Shown here piece by piece: positions 9,826-19,996 of a stretch of DNA of 64,000 nucleotides. Origin of the DNA: Moringa oleifera (Eukaryota; Streptophyta; Magnoliopsida; Brassicales; Moringaceae). The DNA lies in contig JAJFZO010000263.1 in NCBI GenBank assembly GCA_021397835.1, positions 682,501 through 746,500 on the forward strand, written 5' to 3'. The notes beneath the pieces were generated by a model, which was not told the DNA's origin, ran no database searches, and was given only the letters and a program-made list of their open reading frames with translations. The position numbers and the translations under genes were made by a program. The number at the start of each line of letters is the position of its first letter. Positions within the stretch are counted from its first letter, which is position 1.

Positions 9826-12028
9826 GCCTGCTAGGGACTGCTGTGGGACCCCTGGTTCGCACGCTGGGCACCATGTTGTGTGGCAGGGACTAGGGGGCTG
9901 GCTTGCGATGGGCGCTTATAGCCTGGCTAGCACGACCATCGCTGCTGCAAGCTGGGCAAGCAGCCCATGCCGTGCCAACTGGGGGCTGCCGAGGCATACC
10001 TCCTGTGCCTAGGGTTCATGCGATGTAGCTCCCCTGGCTCGCTTGCTGGGCACCATGCTGAGGGGCAGGGACAAGGGGGCTTGCTCGCGATGGGCCCCCA
10101 TGGCCTGGTTGGCGCGGCCACCACTGCCGCACGCTGGGCAAGCAGCCCATGCCGTGCCTGCTGGGGACTGTCGAGGCATACCTCCCGTGCCCAGGGTCCC
10201 TATGACGCGGCTGCCCTGGCTCCTCGCTGGGCACCATGATGAGGGGCATGGATGAGGGGGCTGGCTCGCGATGGGCGCCCGTGGTCTGGCTGGCGCGACC
10301 ACCACTGCCGCACACTAGGCAAGTAGCCCCTGCCATTCTTGCTGGGGCTGCCGAGGCATGCCTCCGGTGCCTAGGGTTCGTGCAATGCAGCTCACCCTGC
10401 TCGCACGCTAGGGCTGCCGAGGCATGCCTCTCGGGACTAGGGTTCATGTGACTCGGCTCCCTTGGCTCGCTCGCTGGGCACTACATCAAGGGTCAAGGAC
10501 GAGGGGGCTTTCTCGCGATAGGCCCCCGTGGCCTGGCGGACGCGCACACCGCTGCCGCATGCTGGGCAAGCAACCCATGCCGTGCATGCTGTGGGATGCT
10601 GAGGCATGCCTCCCATGCCCAGGGTCCCTACGACGCGGCTGCCTTGGCTCCTTGCTGGGCACCATGTCGAGGCTTGGGAATGACGGGGCTAGCTCGCGAT
10701 GAGCGCCACTAGCCTTGCTCGCGTGCCCACAGCTACTGCACACTGGGCACATGGCCCATGCCGTGCCTGCTGAGGGCTGCTGAGGCATGCCTTCCATGCC
10801 CCAGGCCAGTGCAACATGGCCCCCTTGGCTTGCTCCCTGTGCACTATGTCGAGGCACAGGGACAACAGGGTTGGCTCGCGATGGGCAACTGTGGCTTGGC
10901 TTGTGCACCCACCATTGCCGGATGCTGGGCAAGCAGCCCATGCCGTGCCTATTGGGGGCTGCCGATGCATGCCTCCCGTGCACAGCGTCCATGCAGTGTG
11001 ACCTCCCTTGCTCGCTCGCAGGGCACTATATCGAGGGGCGCTCATGGCATGGTTGGCACGACCACCGCTGTAGCAAGATGGGCAAGTAGCCCATGCCGTG
11101 CCTACTGGGGGCTGCCGAGGCATGCCTCCTCGGACCAGGATCCATGCGACACGGCTCCCCTGGCTCGCTCGCTGGGCACTAAACCGGGGGTCAGGGACGA
11201 GGGGGCTTTCTCGCAATGGGCACCCGTGGCTTGGCGGACACGCACATCGCTGCCGCACGCTGGGCAAGCAACCCATGCCGTGTGTGTTGGGGGCTGCTGA
11301 GGCATGCCTCCCATGCCTAGGGTCCCTACGATGCGGATGCCCTGGCTCCTTGCTGGGCACCATGTAGAGGGTCGGGAATGACGGGGCTAGCTCACGATGG
11401 GCGCCACTAGCCTTGCTCGCATGCCCACAGCTGCTGGACACTAGGCACATGGCCCATGCCGTGCCTGCTGAGGGCTGCTGAGGCATGCCTTCCGTGCCCC
11501 AGGCCAGTGCGATGTGGCCTCCTTGGCTCGCTCGCTGTGCACTACATCGAGGCACAGGGACAACAGGGTTGGCTCGTGATGGGCGCCCGTGGCTTGGCTG
11601 GCGCACCTTCCGTTGCCACACGCTGGGCAAGCAGCCCATGCCGTGCCTGTTGGGGGCTGCCAATGCGTACCTCCCATGCCCAGGGTCCATGTAGCATGAC
11701 CTCCTTAGCTCGCTCGTTGGGCACTACATCGAGGGTCAGGGACGAAGGGGCTAGCTTGCGATGGGCGCCCGTGGCCTGGCTGGCGCGGCCACCGCTGCCG
11801 CACGTTGGGCAAGCAGCCCATTCCATGCCTGCTAGGGGCTGCCGAGGCTTGCCTCTCTTGCTCAGGATCCGTTCGATGCTGCTCCCCTGGCTCGCTCGCT
11901 GGGCAGTAAGTCAAGGGGCAGGGATGAAGGGGCTGGCTCGCGATGGACGCCCGTGGCCTGGCTGGCTCGCCTACCGCTACCGAATGCTGGGCAAGCAGCC
12001 CATGCCATGCCTTCTGGGGGCTGTCCAT
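9826..12028. repeat. IGS subrepeat array (U1), about 12 monomers
   Basis: Tandem GC-rich monomers of about 168-181 bp. Each contains GCTGGGCAAGCAGCCCATGCC, a GAGGCATGCCTC palindrome, GCTCGCTGGGCAC and GATGGGCGCCCGTGGCC in fixed order, with many point differences. Some are shortened (for example 10330-10430). The array ends abruptly at about 12028, where it is joined to the interior of the 25S gene, so the 25S 3' end is missing. Open frames here come from the repeat period, not from genes. Confidence 0.92.
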
Positions 12029-13329
12029 GCATTTGGCTACCTTAATAGAGTCATAGATATTTCCGCCGTTTACCCGCGCTTGGTTGAATTTCTTCACTTT
12101 GACATTTAGAGCACTTGGTAGAAATCACATTGTGTGAGCATCCGCAGGGACCATCGCAATGCTTTGTTTTAATTAAACAGTTAGATTCCCCTTGTCCATA
12201 CCAGTTCTGAGTTGGCTGTTTGATGCCCGAGGAAGGCCCCCAAAGGAACCGTTCCCAGTCTTCCCTCGGCCGACACGTGGTGACCTACTCTTATCGCGGG
12301 AGTAGCTCAAGCAGTCCATCGACGATCGACGGGTTCGAGACTAGGACCCCTGTGCCCAACCATCAGAGCCAATCCTTTTCTCGAGGTTACGGATCCATTT
12401 TGCCGACTTCCCTTGCCTGCCTTGTTCCATCGACCAGAGGCTGCTCACCTTGGAGACCTGATGCGATTATGAGTACGATCGGGCGTGAGAGGCACTCGGG
12501 TCCTTCTGATTTTCAAGGGCCACTGTGGGTGCACCGAGCGCCTTGCGATGTGCGGTGCTCTTCCAGCCTCTGGACCTTACCTCCGGCTGAGCCGTTTCTA
12601 GGGTGAGCAGGCTGTTAAACAGAAAAGATAACTCTTTCTAGGGGACCCGTCGACATTTTCGGACTCCCTAACATTACCGTCAGCCGCTACATCCCGGTTC
12701 CAAAATTTTAATTGGATCTTCTTTTAAAGCTCGAACCGAGGCGCTATCCAACGAGCTTCCCCCGTCTCTTAGGATCAACTAACCCATGTGCAAGTGCCGT
12801 TCACATGGAACCTTTCGCCTCTTCGGCCTTCAAAGTTCTCATTCCAATATTTGCTACTACCACCAAGATCTGCACTGATGGCCGCTCCACTCGGGCTCGT
12901 GCCCCGGGTTTTGTGGTGACCACTGTGCCCTCCTACTCATTGGGGCTTGGCTCTTGCCCCAACGGCCGGGTATATATCGTGTTCTTCAGCACCATCCATT
13001 TTCAATGCTAGTTAATTTGGCAGGTGAGTTATTACACACTCCTTAGCAGATTTTGACTTCCATGACCACCGTCCTACTGTCATAATCGACCAACACCCTT
13101 TGTGGGTTCTAGGTTAGTGTGCAGTTAGGCATTGTAACCCAGCTTCTGGTTCATCCTGTATCGCTAGTTTTGCGTTCCAAAAATGGCCGACTTAAAGCTC
13201 TCGATTCCGTGGGACGGCTCAAGGAAATAGCCACCCCGTACTACCTATTTAAATTTTGAGAATAGGTTGAGGGCATTACGCCCCCGATGCCTCTAATCAT
13301 TGGCTTTACCTAATAGAACTCGCATCTGA

Positions 13330-13364
<35 letters not shown>

Positions 13365-13803
13365 TAGCTACTAGACGGTTCAATTAGTCTTTCACCCTTA
13401 TACCCAAGTCAGACGAACGATTTGCACGTCAGTATCGCTGCGGGCCTCCACTAGAGATTCCTTTGGCTTCGCCCCGCTCAAGCGTAGTTCACCATCTTTC
13501 GGGTCCCAAACAGGCATACTCGCCCATTGACTCGCATGCATGTCAGACTCCTTGGTCCATGTTTCAAGATTGGTCGAACGAGGAGCCCGCCTACCGACAC
13601 TAGGAAAGCGCAGGAGTTGAAGCACCACTGCGATGACGCGCGCTGCCAGCCACGATCTCGACAACGACGTCTCCGTGTCGATGTCAAAGGCTCGGGCTTG
13701 GGCCGCTATCATGATCCGTGTCAATCCGTACCTCGAGTCGATCGACAGACCGGCTCGAGGCCATTCCACATTTGACCGAGGTGCATCGCCAACCCCCATC
13801 TAT

Positions 13804-13867
<64 letters not shown>

Positions 13868-14168
13868 AGGGTACTTGTTCGTTATCGGTCTCTCACCCGT
13901 ATTTAGCTTTGGATGAAATTTACCACCTTATTAAGATGGCATTCCCAAAAAACCTGACTCGTCTACAGCGCCTCGTGGTGCAACAGGGTCCGGGTCGTCG
14001 TTGAGGACGCTTCTCCATATTAGAATTCGGGCGTCGAGGACGCACGATTTTCAAGCAGGGCTTTTTTCGGTTCACTCGCCGTTACTAAGGGAATCCTTGT
14101 TAGTTTCTTTTCCTCTGCTTATTGATATGCTTAAACTCAGCGGGTGGTCCCACCTGACCTAGAGTCGC
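12029..14168 (-). rRNA. 25S rRNA pseudogene lacking its 3' third (U2)
   Basis: The body and 5' end of 25S, ending at 14168. It starts at GCATTTGGCTACC (about 12029), which in U5 lies about 1.1 kb inside the gene, so the 3' third including the sarcin-ricin loop is absent. The join is directly to an IGS monomer, with GCAT common to both sides. The 5' end near 14120-14168 is close to canonical. Confidence 0.92.
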
Positions 14169-14385
14169 ATCTCAATCGATCGTTGGGTCCGTGAGCCGTG
14201 AGCGAGCGACGTGCGCATGAGGGATCATGAGGCTTTCTCTACCACCGCCAAGCCGTGACACAGCATTGCTCGAGGCTTTTTTTTAGGCCAACTGCGAGCC
14301 AAAGGAGCACGGGAGGCCAACATCTGCCCTGCGATGGTCTCTCCACTCCCCGAAGGGATGCGGGCGGGCCGGGGGCGACAGTGCT
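14169..14385 (-). other. ITS2 (U2)
   Basis: 217-bp spacer between 25S and 5.8S, aligned with the spacers of U1, U3 and U5. Confidence 0.85.
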
Positions 14386-14545
14386 TGACACCCAAGCAGA
14401 CGTGCCCTCGGCCTGATGGCTTCGGGCGTAACTTACGTTCAAAGACTCGATGGTTCACGAGATTGTGCAATTCACACCAAGTATTGCATTTCGCTATATT
14501 CTTCATTGATGCTAAAGCTGAGATATTCGTTGTCGAGAGCCATTT
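14386..14545 (-). rRNA. 5.8S rRNA pseudogene (U2)
   Basis: 160-nt copy with the plant 5.8S core at 14440-14500. It differs from the canonical gene by transitions and a few transversions, for example in the segment near 14505-14530. It lies in normal order between ITS2 and ITS1. Confidence 0.92.
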
Positions 14546-14793
14546 TAGACATCATTTAGGGACGACACGACCGCCAGTCGTGCACCAAGATCGGGCCGAC
14601 AGGGGTATGCTTTTTCATTCGAGTTCCTTGGCACATCCTGCGCTGTGGGTTTTGTTATTACGCGTGATGAGGGGCTTGGGAGTGAGCTAGCACACCCTCG
14701 CCGCGTAAGGCGGGACGAGGGGCTCGAGAGCCCTCTGCTCCGCTACTGTGTTTACAACTTGTTCACAAGTCGGTTTGCTGAGCGAGTTTTCGA
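14546..14793 (-). other. ITS1 (U2)
   Basis: 248-bp spacer with the angiosperm core at 14624-14634 (one base changed, GTGCCAAGGAA on the minus strand). Confidence 0.88.
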
Positions 14794-14794
14794 A

Positions 14795-14873
<79 letters not shown>

Positions 14874-15328
14874 TTCGTGATGTCACGAGTAGCGAACCAC
14901 CCACGTCGTCGCGATCCGAAACACTTCATCGGACCATTCAATTGGTAGGAGCGACGGATGATGTGTACAAAAGGCTAGGACATAGTCAATGCAAGCTGAT
15001 GACTCGCGCTTACTAAGAATTCCTCATTGAAGACCAACAATTGCAATGATCTATCCCCATCATGATGAAATTTCAAAGATTGCTCGGGCCTGTTGGCCAA
15101 GGCTATAAACTCGTTGAACACATCAGTGTAGTGCGCGTGTGGCCCAGAACATCTAAGCGCATCGCAAACCTGTTATTACCTCAAACTTCCTTGGCCTAAG
15201 CGGCCATAGTCCCTCTAAGAAGCCGGCCGTGGAGGGCCACCTCCATGTAACTAGTTAGCAGGTTGAGGTCTCATTCATTAACGGAATTAACCAGATAAAT
15301 CGCTCCTCCAACTAAGAATGACCATGTA
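14794..15328 (-). rRNA. 18S rRNA pseudogene, 3' third (U2)
   Basis: The 3' end of 18S. The terminal hairpin region at 14794-14835 is canonical, unlike U1. The universal segment at 14949-14968 is mutated (ACGGATGATGTGTAC for ACGGGCGGTGTGTAC). At about 15328 the gene stops inside ACCATGTA and continues into retrotransposon integrase sequence. The middle of the gene, about 930 nt, is absent; a short 5' piece reappears at 19930-19996. Confidence 0.93.
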
Positions 15329-15400
15329 CGTAGTGCCAAAAATACTCCTTAGCAAGCTATTTACCTTTAGCAAGCTAAGAACGACCATGTGCTACATTTA
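15329..15400. other. Scrambled 18S/retrotransposon junction (U2)
   Basis: Over 72 bp the text alternates: integrase-region sequence (15329-15366), then an 18S-like snippet TAAGAACGACCATGTG (15375-15390), then integrase sequence again from 15391. The first integrase piece repeats what is found again at 15435-15470. This suggests two or more template switches or an incomplete duplication at the breakpoint. Confidence 0.7.
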
Positions 15401-17829
15401 ATAAATCAAGCCAATCTCTTTGGCTTGCAGTCACGTAGTGCCGCAAATACTCCTAAGCAAGTTATTTACCCTCTTCGTTTGACCATCTGTCTGTGGATGG
15501 TTTGCTGTGGAGAATTTAAGTTTTACTCCTATCATGTTTAGGGACATTGTCCAAAATCTTCCCGTGAATCTGGCATCTTTGTCACTCACAATGTCTTTCG
15601 GCAACCCAAACAACTTAATAATATATAGTGCAAACATCATGTCGATGCCCGGGTGACTTGCCCGTAGCGAGTCATGGGTTTCCCTCAATAACTATTTTCG
15701 AAGTCTACCAGACTTAGGCACAAATAGTCTGTCTCCCCGAGCATATAGCAACCCATCCTCAATTCAATATCTTCGGATCAAGCCTTTGCTCACCTCCTCT
15801 ATGAGTCGAGCATACTCGACATCTTCCCCAGCTACCTATCTTATTTGCTCGAGTAAGTTGCTTTGGACACTCGTCAAAGCAGCCACATAAGTTTGCACTT
15901 CTACGCGGCTTAGTGCATCAGCAACAATGTTTTGTTTGCCTGGTTTGTGTTCCCACACAAAATCAAACTCCGCCACAAACTCTTGCCATCTTGCTTGTTT
16001 TAGAGATAGCTTTTTCTATGAGCGAAAATAGGTATTAGCGACAATGTCAGTAATTACCTTACATTTTGTCCTAAGCAAGTAATGCCGCCATGTCCCTAGG
16101 CAATGGACAAAACCCGTCATATCTTTTTCATGAGTCGAATAACACTGCTCTACATCCTTGAGTTTTCGATTCTTGAATGCCACGGGATGGCCATTTTGCA
16201 CCAATGCACCCCCGATTGCTCAATCAGAAGCGTCTGTGACTACCTCGAATGGCTCTTTAAAGTTTGGTAGGGACAGTACTAGTTCCGAGGCTACTGCGTG
16301 TTTTAATCCTTCGAAAGCCTTGTTGCATTCATCGGTCCATACCCACGAGCTATCTTTCTTTAGCAAGTCCGTGAAAGGGTTGCTCTTGCTCGAATATCCT
16401 TTGATAAATAGTCCGTAATAGTTTACGAGCCCATGGAATGATCAAAATTTAGCAACTTTTCGCGAGACTGGCCACTCCATGATGGCCTTCACTTTCTTTT
16501 CATCCATTTATATATGTCTGTTCCTAACTCAATGTCCCAAGAATGGCACTTCTTGCTTGCAAAACTCGCATTTTTCCTTCTTGATGTACAACTGGTGCTC
16601 TCGCAGCCGCATCAATACCTGCAGCAAATAGCTTGCGTGGTCGTCTAGGGTGTCGCTATAGACCATAATGTCATCCAAGTATACTACCACAAACTTGTCT
16701 AAAAACTCAAAAAATATATCATTCATAAGATTACAAAAAGGTAGCAAGTGCATTGGTTAGCCCGAAGGGCATCACCATGAACTCATAAGAGCCGTACCTT
16801 GTGACGCATGTGGTTTTTGCTTCGTACCCTTCAGCTATTCTGACTTGCCAGTATCTCGACCGCAAGTCTAGCTTTGTAAGGTACTTGGCCCTTGATAATC
16901 GATCAAATAAGTTAGCAACGTTTGGCACTAGATATTTGTTCTTTGCCATTACCTTGTTTAATGCTCGGTAATCGATGCACATTCTCAGCGAGCGATCTTA
17001 TTTTTGCTGGAATAGCACAGGTGCGCCATAAGGGGCCTTTGACGACTGAATGAAACCTGCTTCCAATAGCTCGTCTAGTTGCTTTAGTAGTTTGGCTAGT
17101 TCCGACGAGGGCATTTGATATGGTGCTTGAGCAAGGGGTCTAGCACCCGAAAGTAACTCGATCATATAATCAACATTCCTTCTCGGAGGCAATGTCTTGG
17201 GGAGCTTCGATGGCATCATGTCGCTAAATTCCCTCAACACTTCAGCGATCTTGTCGGGCACCTCCATAACCTGATCTAGTTTTGCCTCAAATAGTGCTAC
17301 CACTATTGTCACTTCACCCTTTTGTAGTCCTAACTTAAGTTGCTTTGCAGAATGCAAGCCAATCTGTTTCTTATCTACTGAAAGCTCTCTTGCTGCTTCA
17401 GTTCTGATTAGGGTTGGGGCTCGCTCATCAACCACGAGTAATCCACCTAAGTGGGGCATCATTAATACCTTAGCTTGTTTGAAGAATTCTAGACCCAAGA
17501 TAACATCAAAGTCATCTAATTGAGTTATCATGAGGTTGGTCGTACCTTTCCATTCGCCTACTTCAAGGGTCGTAGTGGCAGCTCCGCATACTACCTTCGC
17601 CTCAGCATTCACTGCTTTCAACTTGACCGAGGCTAGAGAAAGCTTAAGCCCAAGCTTTCCCACTTCTCTTTCCGCGATGGAATTGTTGGTAGCTCCCGTA
17701 TCCAACATTGCCATTGTATCCTTCCCGTTTACCTTCACTGGGACATAGATCAACCTTTTCTGCAAGTTCTTGGGTATGATTGCATTCAGCAACTGGATTG
17801 GATTCACCCGAGTTGTGACATTCTCTTTC
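15391..17829 (-). pseudogene. Retrotransposon pol pseudogene: protease, RT, RNase H, partial integrase (U2)
   Basis: Reading leftward from 17829. Protease has the DTGA active site at 17691-17702 followed by the VILGLEFF motif. Reverse transcriptase begins near 17230 with ELLSGARPLAQAPYQMP and continues to [30 protein letters not shown] and the catalytic YLDD at 16670-16681. RNase H-type text (VQNGHPVAF, YSTHEKDM, TWRHYLL) is at 16016-16204, and an integrase core fragment (IVSDKDARFTGRFW, NHPQTDGQTKRVN) at 15431-15600. A stop lies near 16996 within a Q-Q-K stretch, and one extra T in a T run near 16740 shifts the frame. In integrase the first catalytic aspartate region is deleted near 15630. 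Products would make cDNA and integrate it; none can be made intact. Confidence 0.88.
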
Positions 17830-18833
17830 TTTTCCTCGGAGGAATCCTCTGCTACCATGAGCGTCGCTAACTTCTCCTTACGAGGACAATCGCATGCTCT
17901 ATGTGGCCCATTGCATAAGAAGTAACCCCCTTGGTCCACATTCCTTCCCTTTCCTTTCAAAGGGGATAAGCCCCGAGGCTTGCTGGACTCAGCATTCTTC
18001 TTTTTCTTGCCCTTGCCATTAGGCTTTTTCATCTCTTTTCCAACCTTCCCTTGTTTCTCACCTTTCTTTTCGGGATCACCACCTACGTACTTGATATCTA
18101 CCAAGCAATCTGCCATGGAAAATGCTAAGGGCAAGTCTTTGACACCTTGCGGCCTCAGTTCTGCTTGAGCGCACGACTACAAGCCTAATAGGAAGTTAAA
18201 CAACCTATCCTCCTCTGACATGTTCTTGATGTCCAGCATCAGTGAACTAAATTCCTTGACGAAGTCATGCACTAAACCTGTCTGTTTCAGGCATTTCAAT
18301 TGTTCCCTAGCCATGAACGAGGTGTTGCATGGCATGAATTGCTCATTCAATTTCCTTTTGAGTGCCTTCCATGAATCAATGCTAGGCCTTCCCACGATAG
18401 TGTCATCCTGCATATGGGTGCGCCACCACAACTTAGCATCACCAGATAAGTACATGGATGTGATCATTACCTGGTAATTTTTGGGCACTCTAGCAGCTTT
18501 AAAGTACTGCTCCATATCCCATAAGAAGTTCTCCAACTCCTTGGCATTCCTCTCTTCAGAGAATTGCTTTTGTTCTGGTACCTTCAACTTAGCCATAGTA
18601 GAGTTTGCCCCTAACGTAGGGGTGTGGGGAGCCCATTTTAGTAACTCAATCTCGATCTTAAGGCTTCTTACGGTCTCTTTGAGGTTTTCGATGTCCTATT
18701 CCATCGAGGATTGTTGTTGGGCGATTATCTCCATTAACTCAGCTAGTGTGCATGTCGATCCCTCCGTCCGTGCACCAACGATCTCTTCCAACCGAGCGAC
18801 ATGCTTTCGCATTGACTCACTCCCTCCCGGTAT
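17830..18833 (-). pseudogene. Retrotransposon gag pseudogene (U2)
   Basis: Gag with the same order as in U1: N-terminal helical part, capsid-type core (18177-18596), basic linker and zinc knuckle (17886-17924). The start codon is ATA at 18831-18833 instead of ATG. There is a stop after LLGL near 18177, where U6 has CAA (QPW) and this copy TAG. The first cysteine of the knuckle is tyrosine (YFLCNGPHRACDC). These are mostly C-to-T or G-to-A changes. Confidence 0.87.
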
Positions 18834-18891
18834 GGGGCATTGGCAGCGATATGATCAACCACGAGTTTCAGAGAAAGTGGTGATCGAAACT

Positions 18892-18908
18892 GCGCTCTGA
18901 TACCAAAC
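18892..18908 (-). other. Primer binding site of the U2 element
   Basis: The minus strand reads TTTGGTATCAGAGCGCA directly after the 5' LTR. TGGTATCAGAGC matches the 3' end of plant initiator methionine tRNA, the usual primer in many plant Ty3/gypsy elements. Confidence 0.85.
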
Positions 18909-19071
18909 TGTCACACCATCAATAGCGGGATCAACGTAACTCTAGTGTGATGGCACTAGATGCATCCACCTAACCAGCCCAACTTTCTAAGCCCATGTCA
19001 AAAGAAGAAAAAGAGTCAACAATGCAAAACACAAAGTAAGAAGACAATATTACGAAAACTCTTTCTCAACC

Positions 19072-19077
19072 TTTATT
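19072..19077 (-). terminator. LTR poly(A) signal (U2)
   Basis: AATAAA on the minus strand, about 120 bp downstream of the TATA box and therefore within or near the R region. It is conserved in the other LTR copies. Confidence 0.5.
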
Positions 19078-19194
19078 GAAAATAAAGGAACTCTTTACAA
19101 AAGAAGGGTCTCTCTCTAAGAGCACCCAAAGCCTCTAGCTACCCACACACTTGAGTTTGTATTACTCGATGTGTGTACAACTGAATCCAAGCCC

Positions 19195-19204
19195 CCTTTT
19201 TATA
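19195..19204 (-). promoter_or_regulatory. TATA box of the LTR (U2)
   Basis: The minus strand reads TATAAAAAGG, followed by GGGCTTGG, about 725 bp into the LTR in its own orientation. The same motif is at 42377-42386 and 62257-62266. It is TTTAAAAAGG in the U5 solo LTR and TATATAAAGG in U1. Confidence 0.65.
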
Positions 19205-19929
19205 CTAGTTGAGGAGTGTCCTACTCAAACACTCCCTCTTAGTTATCCCACGTTTTTCGGATAAGCCACCCAATCTTGATCATGAATCTTTATCTCATTG
19301 AGGCTTATCTTCAAAGTTTGGATATCATCCTTCTCCCGTAAGGACTCTCTTTGAGTCAAGGATCTCATCTCCTTTGAAGTGTTCTCCAAGCCTTCTTATC
19401 TGCTTTTAATCAGTTTGGATAGGCTTGAGGAGGTGGTTTCCGTTCAGGACTCTTTTCGAGCCTTATCTCCCTTGGCTTTTGGGATAGACATCTCATTCTT
19501 ATCCTTCTATCGCCTTGATCCTCCTCTTGCGAATGGCCATATCCTTTCTTTGTGGAATATCTTCGCTTGCTGGACTTTCCATCCATGCCAAGTTAGGTTC
19601 TCGGATTCTGCCCTGTGTTCTCGTCACTGGACATATTCGCACCACCATGTGCTGGTGCTTGCTTGAGGCATCTCTGTCACTTCGCCCTTAAGCAGGCTTA
19701 TGGGTCTGTTTGTGTGCTTCATCCCTCGCTCCACAACATTCCTAACTCATCAGCGAATCTCACCACTGTAAGTATGAAACTTGATTTCTCACCAAGTCTT
19801 CCGCATTCGTTTTCATATCTAACTCATGCATTTTTGCCTTGCTAGCGTGGTCCTCCACACTTGTAGGTCTGGGCATGGAGCAAGACTCACCATGCCTACG
19901 CCTTGGTGCTTAGATTCAAGGGTCTGACA

Positions 19930-19996
19930 GTAGGCAACTATCCTACCATCGAAAGTTGATAGGGCAGAAATTTGAATGATGCGTCATCGGCACAAT
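19930..19996 (-). rRNA. 18S rRNA pseudogene, short 5' internal piece (U2)
   Basis: Only 67 bp of the 18S 5' segment remain after the right GTAGG. At CGGCACAATGG the sequence changes to an IGS monomer (GCGCCCGTGGCC). The remaining 280 nt of the gene's 5' end, the 5' ETS, the candidate promoter and the unique IGS are all missing. GATGG is common to both parents of the junction. Confidence 0.9.

Larger units (their letters stand above)
15329..19929 (-). mobile_element. Ty3/gypsy LTR retrotransposon in 18S (U2 copy, 3' end missing)
   Basis: The 5' part of the same element as in U1: 5' LTR (18909-19929), primer site, gag, protease, reverse transcriptase, RNase H and part of integrase. The chromodomain and the 3' LTR are gone, lost with the middle of 18S. 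The right end still abuts GTAGG (19930-19934). It is the most informative copy for gene order, though stops, a frameshift and an integrase deletion are present. Confidence 0.93.
18909..19929 (-). repeat. 5' LTR of U2 element
   Basis: 1,021 bp, TGTCA at 18909 and TGACA at 19925-19929, perfect 5-bp inverted ends. It carries one copy of the 48-bp repeat. The minus-strand TATA box and poly(A) signal are listed separately. It is nearly the same length as the U6 LTR (1,022 bp). Confidence 0.93.

Noticed and set aside
10689..11690. Open frame of about 333 codons on the minus strand, and similar ones throughout the arrays, with CPxCGSGG motifs
   Set aside because: They lie entirely in IGS monomers, recur with the repeat period, and overlap open frames on the other strand; the Cys pairs repeat only because the DNA repeats.
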